The notes below the pieces were generated by a model that saw nothing but the letters and a program-made list of their open reading frames with translations, ran no database searches and was not told where the DNA came from. Below, piece by piece: positions 9,101-17,295 of a stretch of DNA of 22,200 bases. Every line of letters starts with the position of its first letter. Within the stretch, counting starts at the first letter, position 1. Position numbers and translations under genes: made by a program. The DNA is from Thiosulfativibrio sp964387695 (GTDB lineage: Bacteria > Pseudomonadota > Gammaproteobacteria > Thiomicrospirales > Thiomicrospiraceae): assembly GCA_964387695.1 (NCBI GenBank), contig CAYLXI010000012.1:1-22200 (forward strand), given 5' to 3'.

Positions 9101-10465
9101 TCAATCTTCTTTAAAGCGGCTGGTATCAGCAACCATTTGTTTGATTTTAGAAGCGAGGTCTATGCTCACCTGTTCCCAGTCAAATTGCCATGCCCAGTTA
9201 TTTTCTACCGTGCCAGGAACATTCATTCTACTTAGACCATCTAAACTTAAAAAATCTTGCATCGGGGCAATCATGAGTCTAGCAGGTGAACGCATAGCGG
9301 CTTGAATTAACGGCCAAGGCATTTCTCCATATTGTGTAGGTAGCTGGCTTAAAATCCAGTCTCTAGTTTTTTGATTATCAACAGAATGCCACCAACCCAA
9401 ACTGGTATCATTGTCATGAGTACCCGTATAAACGACAGAATTTTCAACCTGCTCTGCCAGTGAATGGGGATTATCGGGTAAACCATTAAAACCAAACTGC
9501 AAAACAGACATGCCTGGCAACCCAAACGCTTCTTTTAAAGCGACCACTTCTGGAGTGATAATGCCCAAATCTTCTGCCACTAAAGGTAATTCTGAAAAAC
9601 ATTCTTGCAACACACCTAATAAAGCTTTGCCAGGCACTTTTTCCCAATGCCCATTTACTGCTGTTTCTTGTTTTGCATCTATTTCCCAACAGGATTCAAG
9701 CCCTCTAAAATGGTCAATTCTAATTAAATCAAACTGCAACAAAGCCTCTGCAATACGAGATTTCCACCACTTAAATCCATCTTTTTCCATAACTTCCCAG
9801 TCATAATGTGGATTTCCCCAATTTTGTCCTGTTTCTGAAAAATAATCTGGTGGTACACCTGCAACGACTCTTGGATTAAAATCTTCATCTAATTTAAATT
9901 GCTGAGGATTCGTCCAGACATCCGCACTGTCAAAGGCCACAAAAATTGGCATATCACCAAAAAGTTGAATGCCTTTTTGATTAGCGTGCTTCTTTAGTTT
10001 TTGCCAAATAGTTGCCAAGGCAAATTGTTGTTTTTTAATAAAATGGATTTCAGGCGCATGGTTTTTACTGAATACTTCAAGTGTTTCTGAATTTCTATCA
10101 CGATATTCTTTAGGCCAGCTAGACCAAGAGCTCAATTCAAAATGAAGCCTTAAAGTCATAAATAAAGCATAGTCTTCCAGCCAATGAGGAGGAGATTTTA
10201 GATATTTATCAAAGTCTTTAGCTTCTACCTCTAAAAACCAATCTTCAGGTAAAAGATCAGGGTTAACGGCAAAAGCAGAAGTGCTTTGATAGGGAGAAAG
10301 CCCGCTAACAGGCTGAGTTAAAGGCAACATTTGCCAAACTTGCAAACCTGATTCTTCCATCCAATTTACAAACTTCCATGCATCTTGGTTTAATTGACCC
10401 AAGCCTTCCTCATTGGGTAGAGAGGTGGGGTGAAGCAACACCCCTGCCTTGCGCTCATAATCCAT
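9101..10465 (-). CDS. malQ: 4-alpha-glucanotransferase (amylomaltase, GH77)
   Basis: A cytoplasmic disproportionating enzyme that moves maltosyl or longer units between glucans and releases glucose from short maltodextrins. The start region KAGVLLHPTSLP is the family N-terminus. The catalytic residues are D251 in IRIDHFRG, E298 in VAEDLG and D351 in YTGTHDNDT. The 454 residues are on the short side for GH77, with no extra N-terminal module of the E. coli type. I chose the ATG at 10465: it lies one base after the upstream stop codon (TAG T ATG), with GAGGGG about 9 nt before it, and the protein then begins just before the conserved region. Starts at 10498 or 10519 would overlap the GH57 gene and add unmatched residues. 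It probably consumes phosphorylase limit products and feeds glucose to Glk. Confidence 0.95.
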   Translation of the reverse strand: MDYERKAGVLLHPTSLPNEEGLGQLNQDAWKFVNWMEESGLQVWQMLPLTQPVSGLSPYQSTSAFAVNPDLLPEDWFLEVEAKDFDKYLKSPPHWLEDYALFMTLRLHFELSSWSSWPKEYRDRNSETLEVFSKNHAPEIHFIKKQQFALATIWQKLKKHANQKGIQLFGDMPIFVAFDSADVWTNPQQFKLDEDFNPRVVAGVPPDYFSETGQNWGNPHYDWEVMEKDGFKWWKSRIAEALLQFDLIRIDHFRGLESCWEIDAKQETAVNGHWEKVPGKALLGVLQECFSELPLVAEDLGIITPEVVALKEAFGLPGMSVLQFGFNGLPDNPHSLAEQVENSVVYTGTHDNDTSLGWWHSVDNQKTRDWILSQLPTQYGEMPWPLIQAAMRSPARLMIAPMQDFLSLDGLSRMNVPGTVENNWAWQFDWEQVSIDLASKIKQMVADTSRFKED

Positions 10466-10466
10466 A

Positions 10467-12200
10467 CTAACCCACCCCTCTTTGCATAACGCCGCCATTA
10501 TCCATTCCCTCACCTCCACTAGACAAAGGAATTTGTAATTTCTCAGGCGGTCTTTTACCTAAAAGATGATATAACTGTTCTAAATGGCGACGATATAATT
10601 GATCAAAATCTTTTACGCTACCGCTGGGGTTGTAGTCTCCAAACCACCAAAACCAATCTGAACCTTCACAAATAGCCAATTGCTCTGTCGCCAACGATAT
10701 TTTTTTTTGAGAAATTTGACCCAAAGCAACAACCTCGTCATAAGTCTCTTTTGCTTCAACCAATAAATCCCAACCCGCATTTTTATCCTTATCTCCAATC
10801 CAGGTAGAAAAAGACCCATAAACCCAACTTCCTGATTTAAGCACTGGCAAATGCCTCATCTCTACTCCATCTTCAAGCACTTTTGAGAAGGTCGTCATTT
10901 CGACATGTTCACTGGTCGATAGTTTATGGTATAGAGCTTTTAAAAAATGGTGAGCATTATCAGCATAATATTCCCAAGCATTTTCTCCATCTAAAATAAC
11001 TGAAACCACATGATTTTCAACTTCATCTCCTAGAAAATCGGCAATATTTTTTAAGTTATGAGCAAAATTATTTGCAGCATCTTCAGCATTCCAGTCTTTA
11101 TATTGAAACCCAATAAGGTCAGACAAACCATCATCTCTAAAAAATAACGCACAACGATTAGAAGCATGTTGTAAGGGTTGGTACAAAGCCTTTTTAGAAG
11201 AAATGTCATGCTGATTTAACTGCGAAGCTTCGCAAGAGTGTCTCCAAACACCTTCTCCAGATGCAGACCATGCAATATCATATTCTTCAAGCAAACCAAT
11301 AGAAGCACTACTTAAAGCTCCTTCTGACAACCAAACCCCTTTAGGTTTGCCACCAAAATATTTTTTATACACTTCTAAGCCTTTGTCCATGTGCCATTTA
11401 GCCCGTTCATAACCATCAGGATAGTTTTGACTCTGAGGAAGAGGAGCTTCAGGTGTGACTTCTTTCATCGAGTTAAAGTCAATTAACAAAGGAACAATTG
11501 GGTGTCCATAAGGGGTCATGGAAATTTCGATTTGACCTCTTTCCTTTAATGCACGATAACGCGGAATAATATTTTCAACCGCATCTGCCATAATTTCAAT
11601 TAAAACTCTTTGGTCTTTCTGTGAAAAATGAATGTAATTATTTCCCTTTTCAATCAAAGCTTGAATACGAGAATCTTTTAAACGCAAACTTTGACCCATC
11701 CAAGCCAAGTGATACCACACTAATAAATCGGTAAAAAACTGTTTAGTAAAATATCCTAAACATCCTGCTTGTTCAGCAGAAGTGTTTTTATCACACCGAG
11801 TCATACCTAGTAACTTTTTAAAGGCAGGAAAAGGTTCAATCATGGTTGGAGCAAAAGCTTTCTGACATGCCTGTACTATTTGCAGCCTATGTTTTACTTG
11901 CTTTTTAAGTCCTTTTTCACCTGACACCCATGATAATAAAGGATCTTTTAAGCCTGCATCTCCTCTAAGCCATGAACGCATTTGCTGAGCGTAGTCATCC
12001 AATTGTTCAAGTAAAACAGGAGCAAAATTGACCACTACACTGGCTTCTGGGCAATCTTCTAAATGTGCCACCATATCGGTATAGTCTTTAATCCCATGCA
12101 AATACACCCAAGGCAGACGATACTCTCCATCCAGCCCATCGCGATAATGCGGTTGATGCATATGCCAACACAATACTAGCTTTATTTTCTTTTGTTCCAT
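10467..12200 (-). CDS. Glycoside hydrolase family 57 (alpha-amylase/pullulanase-like)
   Basis: A 577-residue GH57 enzyme acting on alpha-glucans. Motif 1 HMHQPHY (from residue 13) opens the protein. The likely nucleophile is E293 in GVWLSEGALSS, the equivalent of the usual W-x-PE segment. The likely acid/base is in VILDGENAWEYY, where D404 is the candidate. This DGEN-WEYY form is the one I associate with amylase/pullulanase-like GH57 proteins, not with GH57 branching enzymes. It has no signal peptide, so it acts inside the cell. It sits between glgC (31-bp gap) and malQ (1-bp gap) in a glycogen block that has no GlgX debranching gene in view, so it may hydrolyse branch points or internal bonds. 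That role is inference; alpha-amylase or glucanotransferase activity is equally possible. Confidence 0.85.
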   Translation of the reverse strand: MEQKKIKLVLCWHMHQPHYRDGLDGEYRLPWVYLHGIKDYTDMVAHLEDCPEASVVVNFAPVLLEQLDDYAQQMRSWLRGDAGLKDPLLSWVSGEKGLKKQVKHRLQIVQACQKAFAPTMIEPFPAFKKLLGMTRCDKNTSAEQAGCLGYFTKQFFTDLLVWYHLAWMGQSLRLKDSRIQALIEKGNNYIHFSQKDQRVLIEIMADAVENIIPRYRALKERGQIEISMTPYGHPIVPLLIDFNSMKEVTPEAPLPQSQNYPDGYERAKWHMDKGLEVYKKYFGGKPKGVWLSEGALSSASIGLLEEYDIAWSASGEGVWRHSCEASQLNQHDISSKKALYQPLQHASNRCALFFRDDGLSDLIGFQYKDWNAEDAANNFAHNLKNIADFLGDEVENHVVSVILDGENAWEYYADNAHHFLKALYHKLSTSEHVEMTTFSKVLEDGVEMRHLPVLKSGSWVYGSFSTWIGDKDKNAGWDLLVEAKETYDEVVALGQISQKKISLATEQLAICEGSDWFWWFGDYNPSGSVKDFDQLYRRHLEQLYHLLGKRPPEKLQIPLSSGGEGMDNGGVMQRGVG

Positions 12201-12231
12201 TTTTCTTTATCTCATCACTTCTAGTCATTAC

Positions 12232-13500
12232 TTATCGAGTAAAATGCAACTGTTGCCCTAACATATCTGGAGTCACTAAAATAATTCCAGACTCTTCCTC
12301 AACACAAAAACGCTCTGCATCTGCAACAGGGTCTTCGCCAATAATTGTACCTTCTGGGATTTTACAATATTTATCAATAATGGCATTTTGAATACGACAA
12401 TTACGGCCAACTTCAGCCCTTGGCAATAAAACTGAATCTTTAATATGCGAATAACTGTGTATTCTACAACCACTCCCAATGACCGAACGCTTAACTCTCC
12501 CACCAGAAATAATACACCCACCAGACACCAAAGAATCTATGGCTTCACCTCGTCGTCCTTCATCATCAAAGGTAAATTTTGCTGGAGGCATTTGTGCCTG
12601 ATAGGTCCAAATGGGCCAGTCTCTATCATAAAGATTAAGCTCGGGGGTAATTGAACACAAATCTAAACTTGCCTTATGATAAGACTCAAGCGTTCCGACA
12701 TCACGCCAATAAACAGGGCTACCAACATAATCAACAAATGGAAAAGCTTGAACATTCCAACCTTCAATCACAGAAGGAATAATATCTTTACCAAAATCTC
12801 GTGAAGAATTAGGATTATCATAATCCTCAATCAGTTTTTGGAATAAAAACTCGGTTGAAAATACATAAATACCCATCGAGGCAAGTGCCTTATCTGGCTT
12901 GCCTGGCATGGCTTCTGGATCTTTGGGCTTTTCCGTGAACTTAGTAATTTTCAAAGTTTCATCCACTGACATCACCCCAAAACCTGTCGCTTCCATGCGT
13001 GGGACTTCAATACAACCAATGGTCACATCTGCACCAGATTCAACATGAGCGAGTAACATTTTGCTATAATCCATTGAGTAAATATGGTCGCCCCCTAGAA
13101 CCAATACATATTCTGGCGAATGACGGCGCAGAATATCTAAGTTTTGATAAAGTGCATCTGCCGTGCCTTGATACCATTCTTTGTCCACTCTTTGTTGGGC
13201 AGGAAGTAGCTCCACAAACTCACCCACTTCATAACGCATAAAAGACCAAGCTCTTTGTACATGGCGAATTAGAGAATGAGATTTATACTGACTTAACACC
13301 CCTATCTTGCGAATACCTGAGTTAACGCAATTGGATAAGACAAAGTCAATAATTCGATATTTTCCACCGAAAGGAACGGCAGGTTTTGCACGCCACTTAG
13401 TTAAATTTTTTAAACGACTTCCTTCCCCTCCAGCCAAAACTAAAGCAAGAGTATTTTTAGTTAACTCTGTAGCTGTTTTAGTTTCACAATAATACTTCAT
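12232..13500 (-). CDS. glgC: Glucose-1-phosphate adenylyltransferase (ADP-glucose pyrophosphorylase)
   Basis: It makes ADP-glucose and pyrophosphate from ATP and glucose-1-phosphate, the committed step of glycogen synthesis. It has 422 residues (E. coli 431). The pyrophosphorylase loop LAGGEGSRLKNLT is at residues 22-34, AKPAVPFGGKYRIIDF follows, the glucose-1-phosphate lysine is K191 in FTEKPKD, and YWRDVGTLESYHKA is present. A C-terminal left-handed beta-helix follows (LVSGGCIISGGRV). The residue aligned with the E. coli fructose-1,6-bisphosphate lysine K39 is W36 (TKWRAKP against TNKRAKP), so activator specificity may differ. A strong AAGGAG lies about 9 nt before the start. The first 17 bases overlap the end of glk, which suggests translational coupling. 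Confidence 0.97.
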   Translation of the reverse strand: MKYYCETKTATELTKNTLALVLAGGEGSRLKNLTKWRAKPAVPFGGKYRIIDFVLSNCVNSGIRKIGVLSQYKSHSLIRHVQRAWSFMRYEVGEFVELLPAQQRVDKEWYQGTADALYQNLDILRRHSPEYVLVLGGDHIYSMDYSKMLLAHVESGADVTIGCIEVPRMEATGFGVMSVDETLKITKFTEKPKDPEAMPGKPDKALASMGIYVFSTEFLFQKLIEDYDNPNSSRDFGKDIIPSVIEGWNVQAFPFVDYVGSPVYWRDVGTLESYHKASLDLCSITPELNLYDRDWPIWTYQAQMPPAKFTFDDEGRRGEAIDSLVSGGCIISGGRVKRSVIGSGCRIHSYSHIKDSVLLPRAEVGRNCRIQNAIIDKYCKIPEGTIIGEDPVADAERFCVEEESGIILVTPDMLGQQLHFTR

Positions 13501-14467
13501 TAAACTTCTCCTTATAAGCAGTTTTTACATAAGCTACACTTCCAAGCAAACCTAACTTCCCGTTTTTAACTAAATAAACAGGCTGATTTTTAACTTGCTG
13601 TGCCATTCTTCCTTTATCAATTAAAGCATTAACAAAAAGTGGTTTTTCCATCCAATATTGAATTTTAGAGGCTATTCCTCCTGCAATATAAATACCAGCC
13701 GTTGACCTCCAAATAAGTGCTAAGTTACCAATATAAGCACCATAAACTTCGACAAAAGTATCTAGGGTACGCAAAGCCACTTTATCACCCTGCAAAGCTA
13801 AATCATACACTTTTGATGCGGTCATATTTTTATGATTATTTTTATGAGCAGCTAATACACTAAAAAATGCATATAAAGTGACAATACCCTCTCCTGACAA
13901 AATGCGTTCATAAGAGACATGATGCCACTTTTTTTGAAGCCAAATTAACAAGTCACATTGATTCTTATTAAGTGGTGCAAAATCTAAATGCCCTCCTTCT
14001 GAGCTTTGTGGAATAAACTCCCCTGAACAATTCATGACAGGAGAAACGCCTAAACCTGTTCCTGCCCCAACTACCAAACGATTTCCAGAATTATCATATT
14101 GACCTGTTTGTAAAGTGAGTATATCAGTGTCCTCTAACTCATCAATACCATAAGCAGCAGCAGAAAAATCATTAATAATAAAAACACTGTGGATTTGACA
14201 AGCATCCTCTAGTTGCTGGGCATCAACTAACCAAGGTAAATTAGTAAGCTGCACTTTACGACCATTAACAGGCCCTGGAAGACCTAAACAAGCCATTTGA
14301 CAAGACAAAATTCCGTATTCTTTTTGAAAGGACTGCACAAGAGAAATTAAAGAAGGGAAATGAGCACTTAAATAGCGTTGTTCGGCTATAATATCACCCG
14401 ATTCAACATTGAATGCACGAAGATAAACCTTAGTTCCTCCAACATCTCCTGCCAATAAAACTGCCAT
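13484..14467 (-). CDS. glk: Glucokinase (Glk family)
   Basis: An ATP-dependent kinase of 327 residues (E. coli Glk 321) that converts glucose to glucose-6-phosphate. The phosphate-binding GDVGGTK motif is near the N-terminus. Further hallmarks are LPGPVNGRKVQLTNLPW, the catalytic-region NDFSAAAYGI, GAGTGLGVSPV, SEGGHLDFAP and IAGGIASKI. It belongs to the Glk family and not to the ROK family, since the ROK zinc-binding cysteine cluster is absent. I chose the ATG at 14467 with AAAGGGG about 8 nt upstream; the in-frame codon just before it is TTG. The end overlaps glgC by 17 bp. Its place in a glycogen operon suggests that it recaptures glucose freed by MalQ or the GH57 enzyme. Confidence 0.95.
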   Translation of the reverse strand: MAVLLAGDVGGTKVYLRAFNVESGDIIAEQRYLSAHFPSLISLVQSFQKEYGILSCQMACLGLPGPVNGRKVQLTNLPWLVDAQQLEDACQIHSVFIINDFSAAAYGIDELEDTDILTLQTGQYDNSGNRLVVGAGTGLGVSPVMNCSGEFIPQSSEGGHLDFAPLNKNQCDLLIWLQKKWHHVSYERILSGEGIVTLYAFFSVLAAHKNNHKNMTASKVYDLALQGDKVALRTLDTFVEVYGAYIGNLALIWRSTAGIYIAGGIASKIQYWMEKPLFVNALIDKGRMAQQVKNQPVYLVKNGKLGLLGSVAYVKTAYKEKFNEVLL

Positions 14468-14526
14468 CAACTTACCCCTTTAATGTGATTGTGAGTCATC
14501 TCTCAACAAAAGAGCCTTTGTAACCA

Positions 14527-15087
14527 CTAATTGAAACGCTCATCTAGCCCCTCACAAATTAAATGACTAATAAAACTATGAGCTTCTTGAATTCTTGCTG
14601 TTTCTTGGCTTGCTACCCGAAAACATGTATCTGCTTTTTCTGATAATAAACTAGGATTTTCGCCTGTCATGGCAATTGTATAACAGCCAGAAATTGCAGC
14701 GGCTTCAATCGCTTTTACCACATTTAAACTATTGCCAGAGGTAGAAAGAGCAATTAAAATATCGCCCTTTTTTGCTAATCCCTCAACTTGACGAGAGAAT
14801 ACTGTCGAAAAATCATAATCATTGCTATGTGCTGTCAAAATAGAAGTATCGGTTGTTAAGGCAATAGAAGCTAAAGGCTTTCTATTTTTAATATATCTAA
14901 CCATCAGCTCGGCTGCCATATGCTGTGCATCTGCGGCGCTGCCACCGTTACCACACCATAAAACTTTACCACCATTTTCTAGGCTTGTTATTATTTTGAC
15001 AATAACATTCTCTATTTTATTTGAAGACTTTATGACAGAACTTATAGCGACTTGGTGCTTTTGGTGAGCTCGTTCAAAATCAATCAT
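14527..15087 (-). CDS. gmhA: Phosphoheptose isomerase (SIS domain, GmhA)
   Basis: It converts sedoheptulose-7-phosphate to D-glycero-D-manno-heptose-7-phosphate, the first step to ADP-heptose for the LPS inner core. The 186-residue protein is a single SIS domain. GNGGSAADAQHMAAEL covers residues 46-61, with H56 and E60 as candidate metal or catalytic ligands. LSTSGNS is the phosphate-binding serine loop, and IQEAHSFISHLICE carries the C-terminal histidine. The AHSFISH form is also near the DnaA-associated paralogue DiaA. The 4-bp ATGA overlap with hldE makes the heptose role much more likely. A 56-bp gap separates it from glk. Confidence 0.9.
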   Translation of the reverse strand: MIDFERAHQKHQVAISSVIKSSNKIENVIVKIITSLENGGKVLWCGNGGSAADAQHMAAELMVRYIKNRKPLASIALTTDTSILTAHSNDYDFSTVFSRQVEGLAKKGDILIALSTSGNSLNVVKAIEAAAISGCYTIAMTGENPSLLSEKADTCFRVASQETARIQEAHSFISHLICEGLDERFN

Positions 15088-16517
15088 TCTTTATTACCTT
15101 TAGAGCCTGAGTCAATTTTATCTATCATGCTTGAAGTAGAGTAGCCCTCCCAAAAAGAAAGTATTTCAACTTTACCACCATTTTTTAAAACACAACCAGC
15201 CCCTGCAATTTCTTCTGGTTTGTAGTCGCCACCTTTAACTAGTATGTCAGGATTTAATTGACAAATTAAACGCTCTGGTGTTTCTTCTGTAAACGGCAAT
15301 ACCCAATCTACACAACTTAACGCCGACAACAATTCCATTCTAGAATCTAAACTAACAACTGGACGAGACGAACCTTTTAATAACTTTACAGATTCATCAG
15401 AATTTACTGCGACAATTAAACGATTACCTTTATTTGCCGCTTCGTTTAAATAGCGAACATGTCCGCTGTGCAGCAAATCAAAGCAGCCGTTAGTAAAGAC
15501 CACTTTTTCACCTTTTTCTTGTGCTATTTTTACCAGGCCTGCTACTTCTAACTCACTCATAGACACATAACCTTGATGCCTTTGAGTGTTTTTTATTTGC
15601 TCCTCTAGCTCAACCAAAGTAACCGTAGAAGTACCCACTTTTTTTACCACTATGCTGGCAGCTTCATTTGCTAACTGCACTGCTTCTGGCAGAGATAATC
15701 CGCTGGCACAAGCGGTTGCTATAGTTGCCATAACCGTATCTCCTGCTCCCGTAACATCAAAAACTTCTTGGGCTTTTGATTGCAATAAATAAGCGCTCTT
15801 ACCTTGCTCAATTAATGCCATGCCATGCTCGCTACGCGTTATTAAAATGGCGTTAGAGTCTAGCTCTGCATTTAAATTTTTAGCTTTCTCTACCAGCTTT
15901 TCTATTGTCTCACAAGCACCAACAATCAATTCAAATTCAGACTGATTAGGTTTAATTAAAGTTGCTCCTTTATAACGAGAAAAATCATCTCCTTTGGGAT
16001 CAACTAAAACAGGAACATCATGTTTTTTTGCAGCCAAAATCATCTGCTCCACAAACATTAAAGCCCCTTTCGCATAATCTGAAACAACCAAAGCATCATA
16101 ACCTTTAACCATCTTTTCCAATTTAATTGCCAAAGCTTTAGCATCTTCTTCTGGCACGGGATTTTCAAAGTCCATTCTAATTAACTGCTGATGATGGCTT
16201 AACACTCTCAATTTACAAATCGTACCTGCGGAAGAATAAACCCAACTTGGTTCTACTCCCGCATCTTGTAACACTTGGGTTAACTGCTGACCAAAATCAT
16301 CCTTACCCACTATGCCTAGCAAGCTAACACTTGCTCCTAAAGCTGCAACATTAAGAGCTACATTTGCAGCCCCGCCAGCTCTTATATCCTCACTGTCAAC
16401 CTTAACCACTGGCACAGGTGCTTCAGGAGAAATTCGGTTAGCTCTGCCAGACCAATACTGATCCAACATTACATCGCCAACCACTAATAATTTTGTTTTT
16501 GAAAAATTGTATTGCAT
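15084..16517 (-). CDS. hldE: Bifunctional heptose-7-phosphate kinase / heptose-1-phosphate adenylyltransferase
   Basis: A two-domain enzyme of 477 residues, the same length as E. coli HldE. The N-terminal ribokinase-fold domain (about 1-320) phosphorylates heptose-7-phosphate to the 1,7-bisphosphate; its catalytic base is D260 in TGAGDTVMA, and the sugar-binding RAGGAANVALN is near residue 50. The C-terminal cytidylyltransferase-like domain (about 340-477) attaches AMP to heptose-1-phosphate, with NGCFDLLHSGHV at 343-354 and VKGGDYKPEEIAG. The phosphatase GmhB and epimerase HldD needed between and after these steps are not in this window. It is the first gene of the minus-strand block and overlaps gmhA by 4 bp. 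It is divergent from the pagL-kdsD-waaA group. I see no clear sigma-70 promoter upstream. Confidence 0.97.
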   Translation of the reverse strand: MQYNFSKTKLLVVGDVMLDQYWSGRANRISPEAPVPVVKVDSEDIRAGGAANVALNVAALGASVSLLGIVGKDDFGQQLTQVLQDAGVEPSWVYSSAGTICKLRVLSHHQQLIRMDFENPVPEEDAKALAIKLEKMVKGYDALVVSDYAKGALMFVEQMILAAKKHDVPVLVDPKGDDFSRYKGATLIKPNQSEFELIVGACETIEKLVEKAKNLNAELDSNAILITRSEHGMALIEQGKSAYLLQSKAQEVFDVTGAGDTVMATIATACASGLSLPEAVQLANEAASIVVKKVGTSTVTLVELEEQIKNTQRHQGYVSMSELEVAGLVKIAQEKGEKVVFTNGCFDLLHSGHVRYLNEAANKGNRLIVAVNSDESVKLLKGSSRPVVSLDSRMELLSALSCVDWVLPFTEETPERLICQLNPDILVKGGDYKPEEIAGAGCVLKNGGKVEILSFWEGYSTSSMIDKIDSGSKGNKE

Positions 16518-16582
16518 TAGGTTAATTACTTTCTTAAAAATCTATTAAAATAGGTTCGAGGTCTTTACCCATGGATTTGGGC

Positions 16583-16608
16583 TTTACACAAAAATCCTCA
16601 CTTATAAT
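16583..16608 (+). promoter_or_regulatory. Probable promoter for pagL-kdsD-waaA
   Basis: A perfect -10 TATAAT lies at 16603-16608 with TTTACA at 16583-16588. The 14-bp spacer is shorter than ideal. Transcription would begin near 16615, about 22 nt before the ATG at 16637. This is the main reason for preferring that start to the in-frame ATG at 16571, which lies upstream of the promoter. Confidence 0.45.
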
Positions 16609-16636
16609 CTTCTTTAGTCTATCACGAGATGGCAAA

Positions 16637-17287
16637 ATGCTCTTATTTAAAAAAACCAGTCTTATACTTTTATTTATATTTTCTATTATACCTAAGCCCA
16701 TTATGGCAAATGCCGAAAACAAAATAATAATGGATGCTGCGATTCTAGGAGCTATTGCATCTCTGGGTCTTGCCTGTTATCAAGGCAAAGACCCTTGTCA
16801 AATTTCGCCCAACTTAAATACAGACAAGCTCACTTTAAGCCTTAACCAAGGCGGAAATAACGACACCATTCAACACTCCCGTTTAGCCTTAGGAGCAGAC
16901 TGGCAAGAAGATATTTATGACTCAAAAAACTTTAACATTAGCGGTCGCTGGGAAATAAACGCCAACTATTGGTCTTCTACAAAAACCAACCCTCAAAATG
17001 CCAGTGGTTATATTGTTGGGCTAACGCCTGTCTTCCACTATAGCTGGAAAAAACAACCCATTATTCCTTATTTTGAACTAGGAGGAGGGCCGCAATATTT
17101 ATCTAACGCAACCATTGAAAACGATTTCAAATCTACCCAATTTCAATTTGGAAGCATTTTAGGTATAGGCATTAAAAACCAATATTTTGAACTTGGATAT
17201 CGCTATTTACATATTTCTAATGCAAATATTTCTGCTCCCAATCCAGCCACTGATTTCCATAACCTGCACATTGGCTATAAATTTTAA
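16637..17287 (+). CDS. pagL: PagL-like lipid A 3-O-deacylase (outer-membrane beta-barrel)
   Basis: A 216-residue precursor. Residues 1-26 form a signal peptide: K5-K6, a hydrophobic core, then a cut after MANA. The end of the barrel carries the PagL signature YRYLHISNANISAPN, with H192 and S194 as the expected catalytic pair, and STQFQF before it. The protein ends in Phe, as outer-membrane barrels do. By family it removes the 3-O-linked acyl chain of lipid A. P. aeruginosa PagL uses H126, S128 and E140; here the residue 14 after the histidine is D206, so the third member is Asp if no gap intervenes. The mature chain is about 190 residues against about 150, because of an extra N-terminal segment with a hydrophobic stretch (30-46) and Cys47/Cys54. 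kdsD begins 8 bp downstream. Confidence 0.7.
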   Translation: MLLFKKTSLILLFIFSIIPKPIMANAENKIIMDAAILGAIASLGLACYQGKDPCQISPNLNTDKLTLSLNQGGNNDTIQHSRLALGADWQEDIYDSKNFNISGRWEINANYWSSTKTNPQNASGYIVGLTPVFHYSWKKQPIIPYFELGGGPQYLSNATIENDFKSTQFQFGSILGIGIKNQYFELGYRYLHISNANISAPNPATDFHNLHIGYKF

Positions 17288-17295
17288 GGCTTTTT

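Noticed and set aside
10466..10519. Earlier malQ starts overlapping the GH57 gene
   Set aside because: The ATG at 10465 sits one base after the GH57 stop codon, has GAGGGG upstream, and begins just before the conserved GH77 N-terminus.
14527..15087. DiaA (DnaA-interacting SIS protein) instead of GmhA
   Set aside because: The C-terminal motif is compatible with DiaA, but the 4-bp overlap with hldE and the conserved candidate ligands H56 and E60 favour GmhA.
16542..16553. Small palindrome CTATTAAAATAG in the hldE-pagL divergent region as an operator
   Set aside because: It has 5-bp arms in AT-rich DNA and no second copy, which is expected by chance.
16571..16636. Upstream ATG for the PagL-like protein
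   Set aside because: It would add 22 residues before a complete signal peptide, and it lies upstream of the likely TATAAT promoter element.
16763..16777. Lipobox-like Leu-Gly-Leu-Ala-Cys in the PagL-like protein
   Set aside because: The -3 position is Gly, the site is preceded by a better signal peptidase I cleavage after residue 26, and the charged n-region is too far away.
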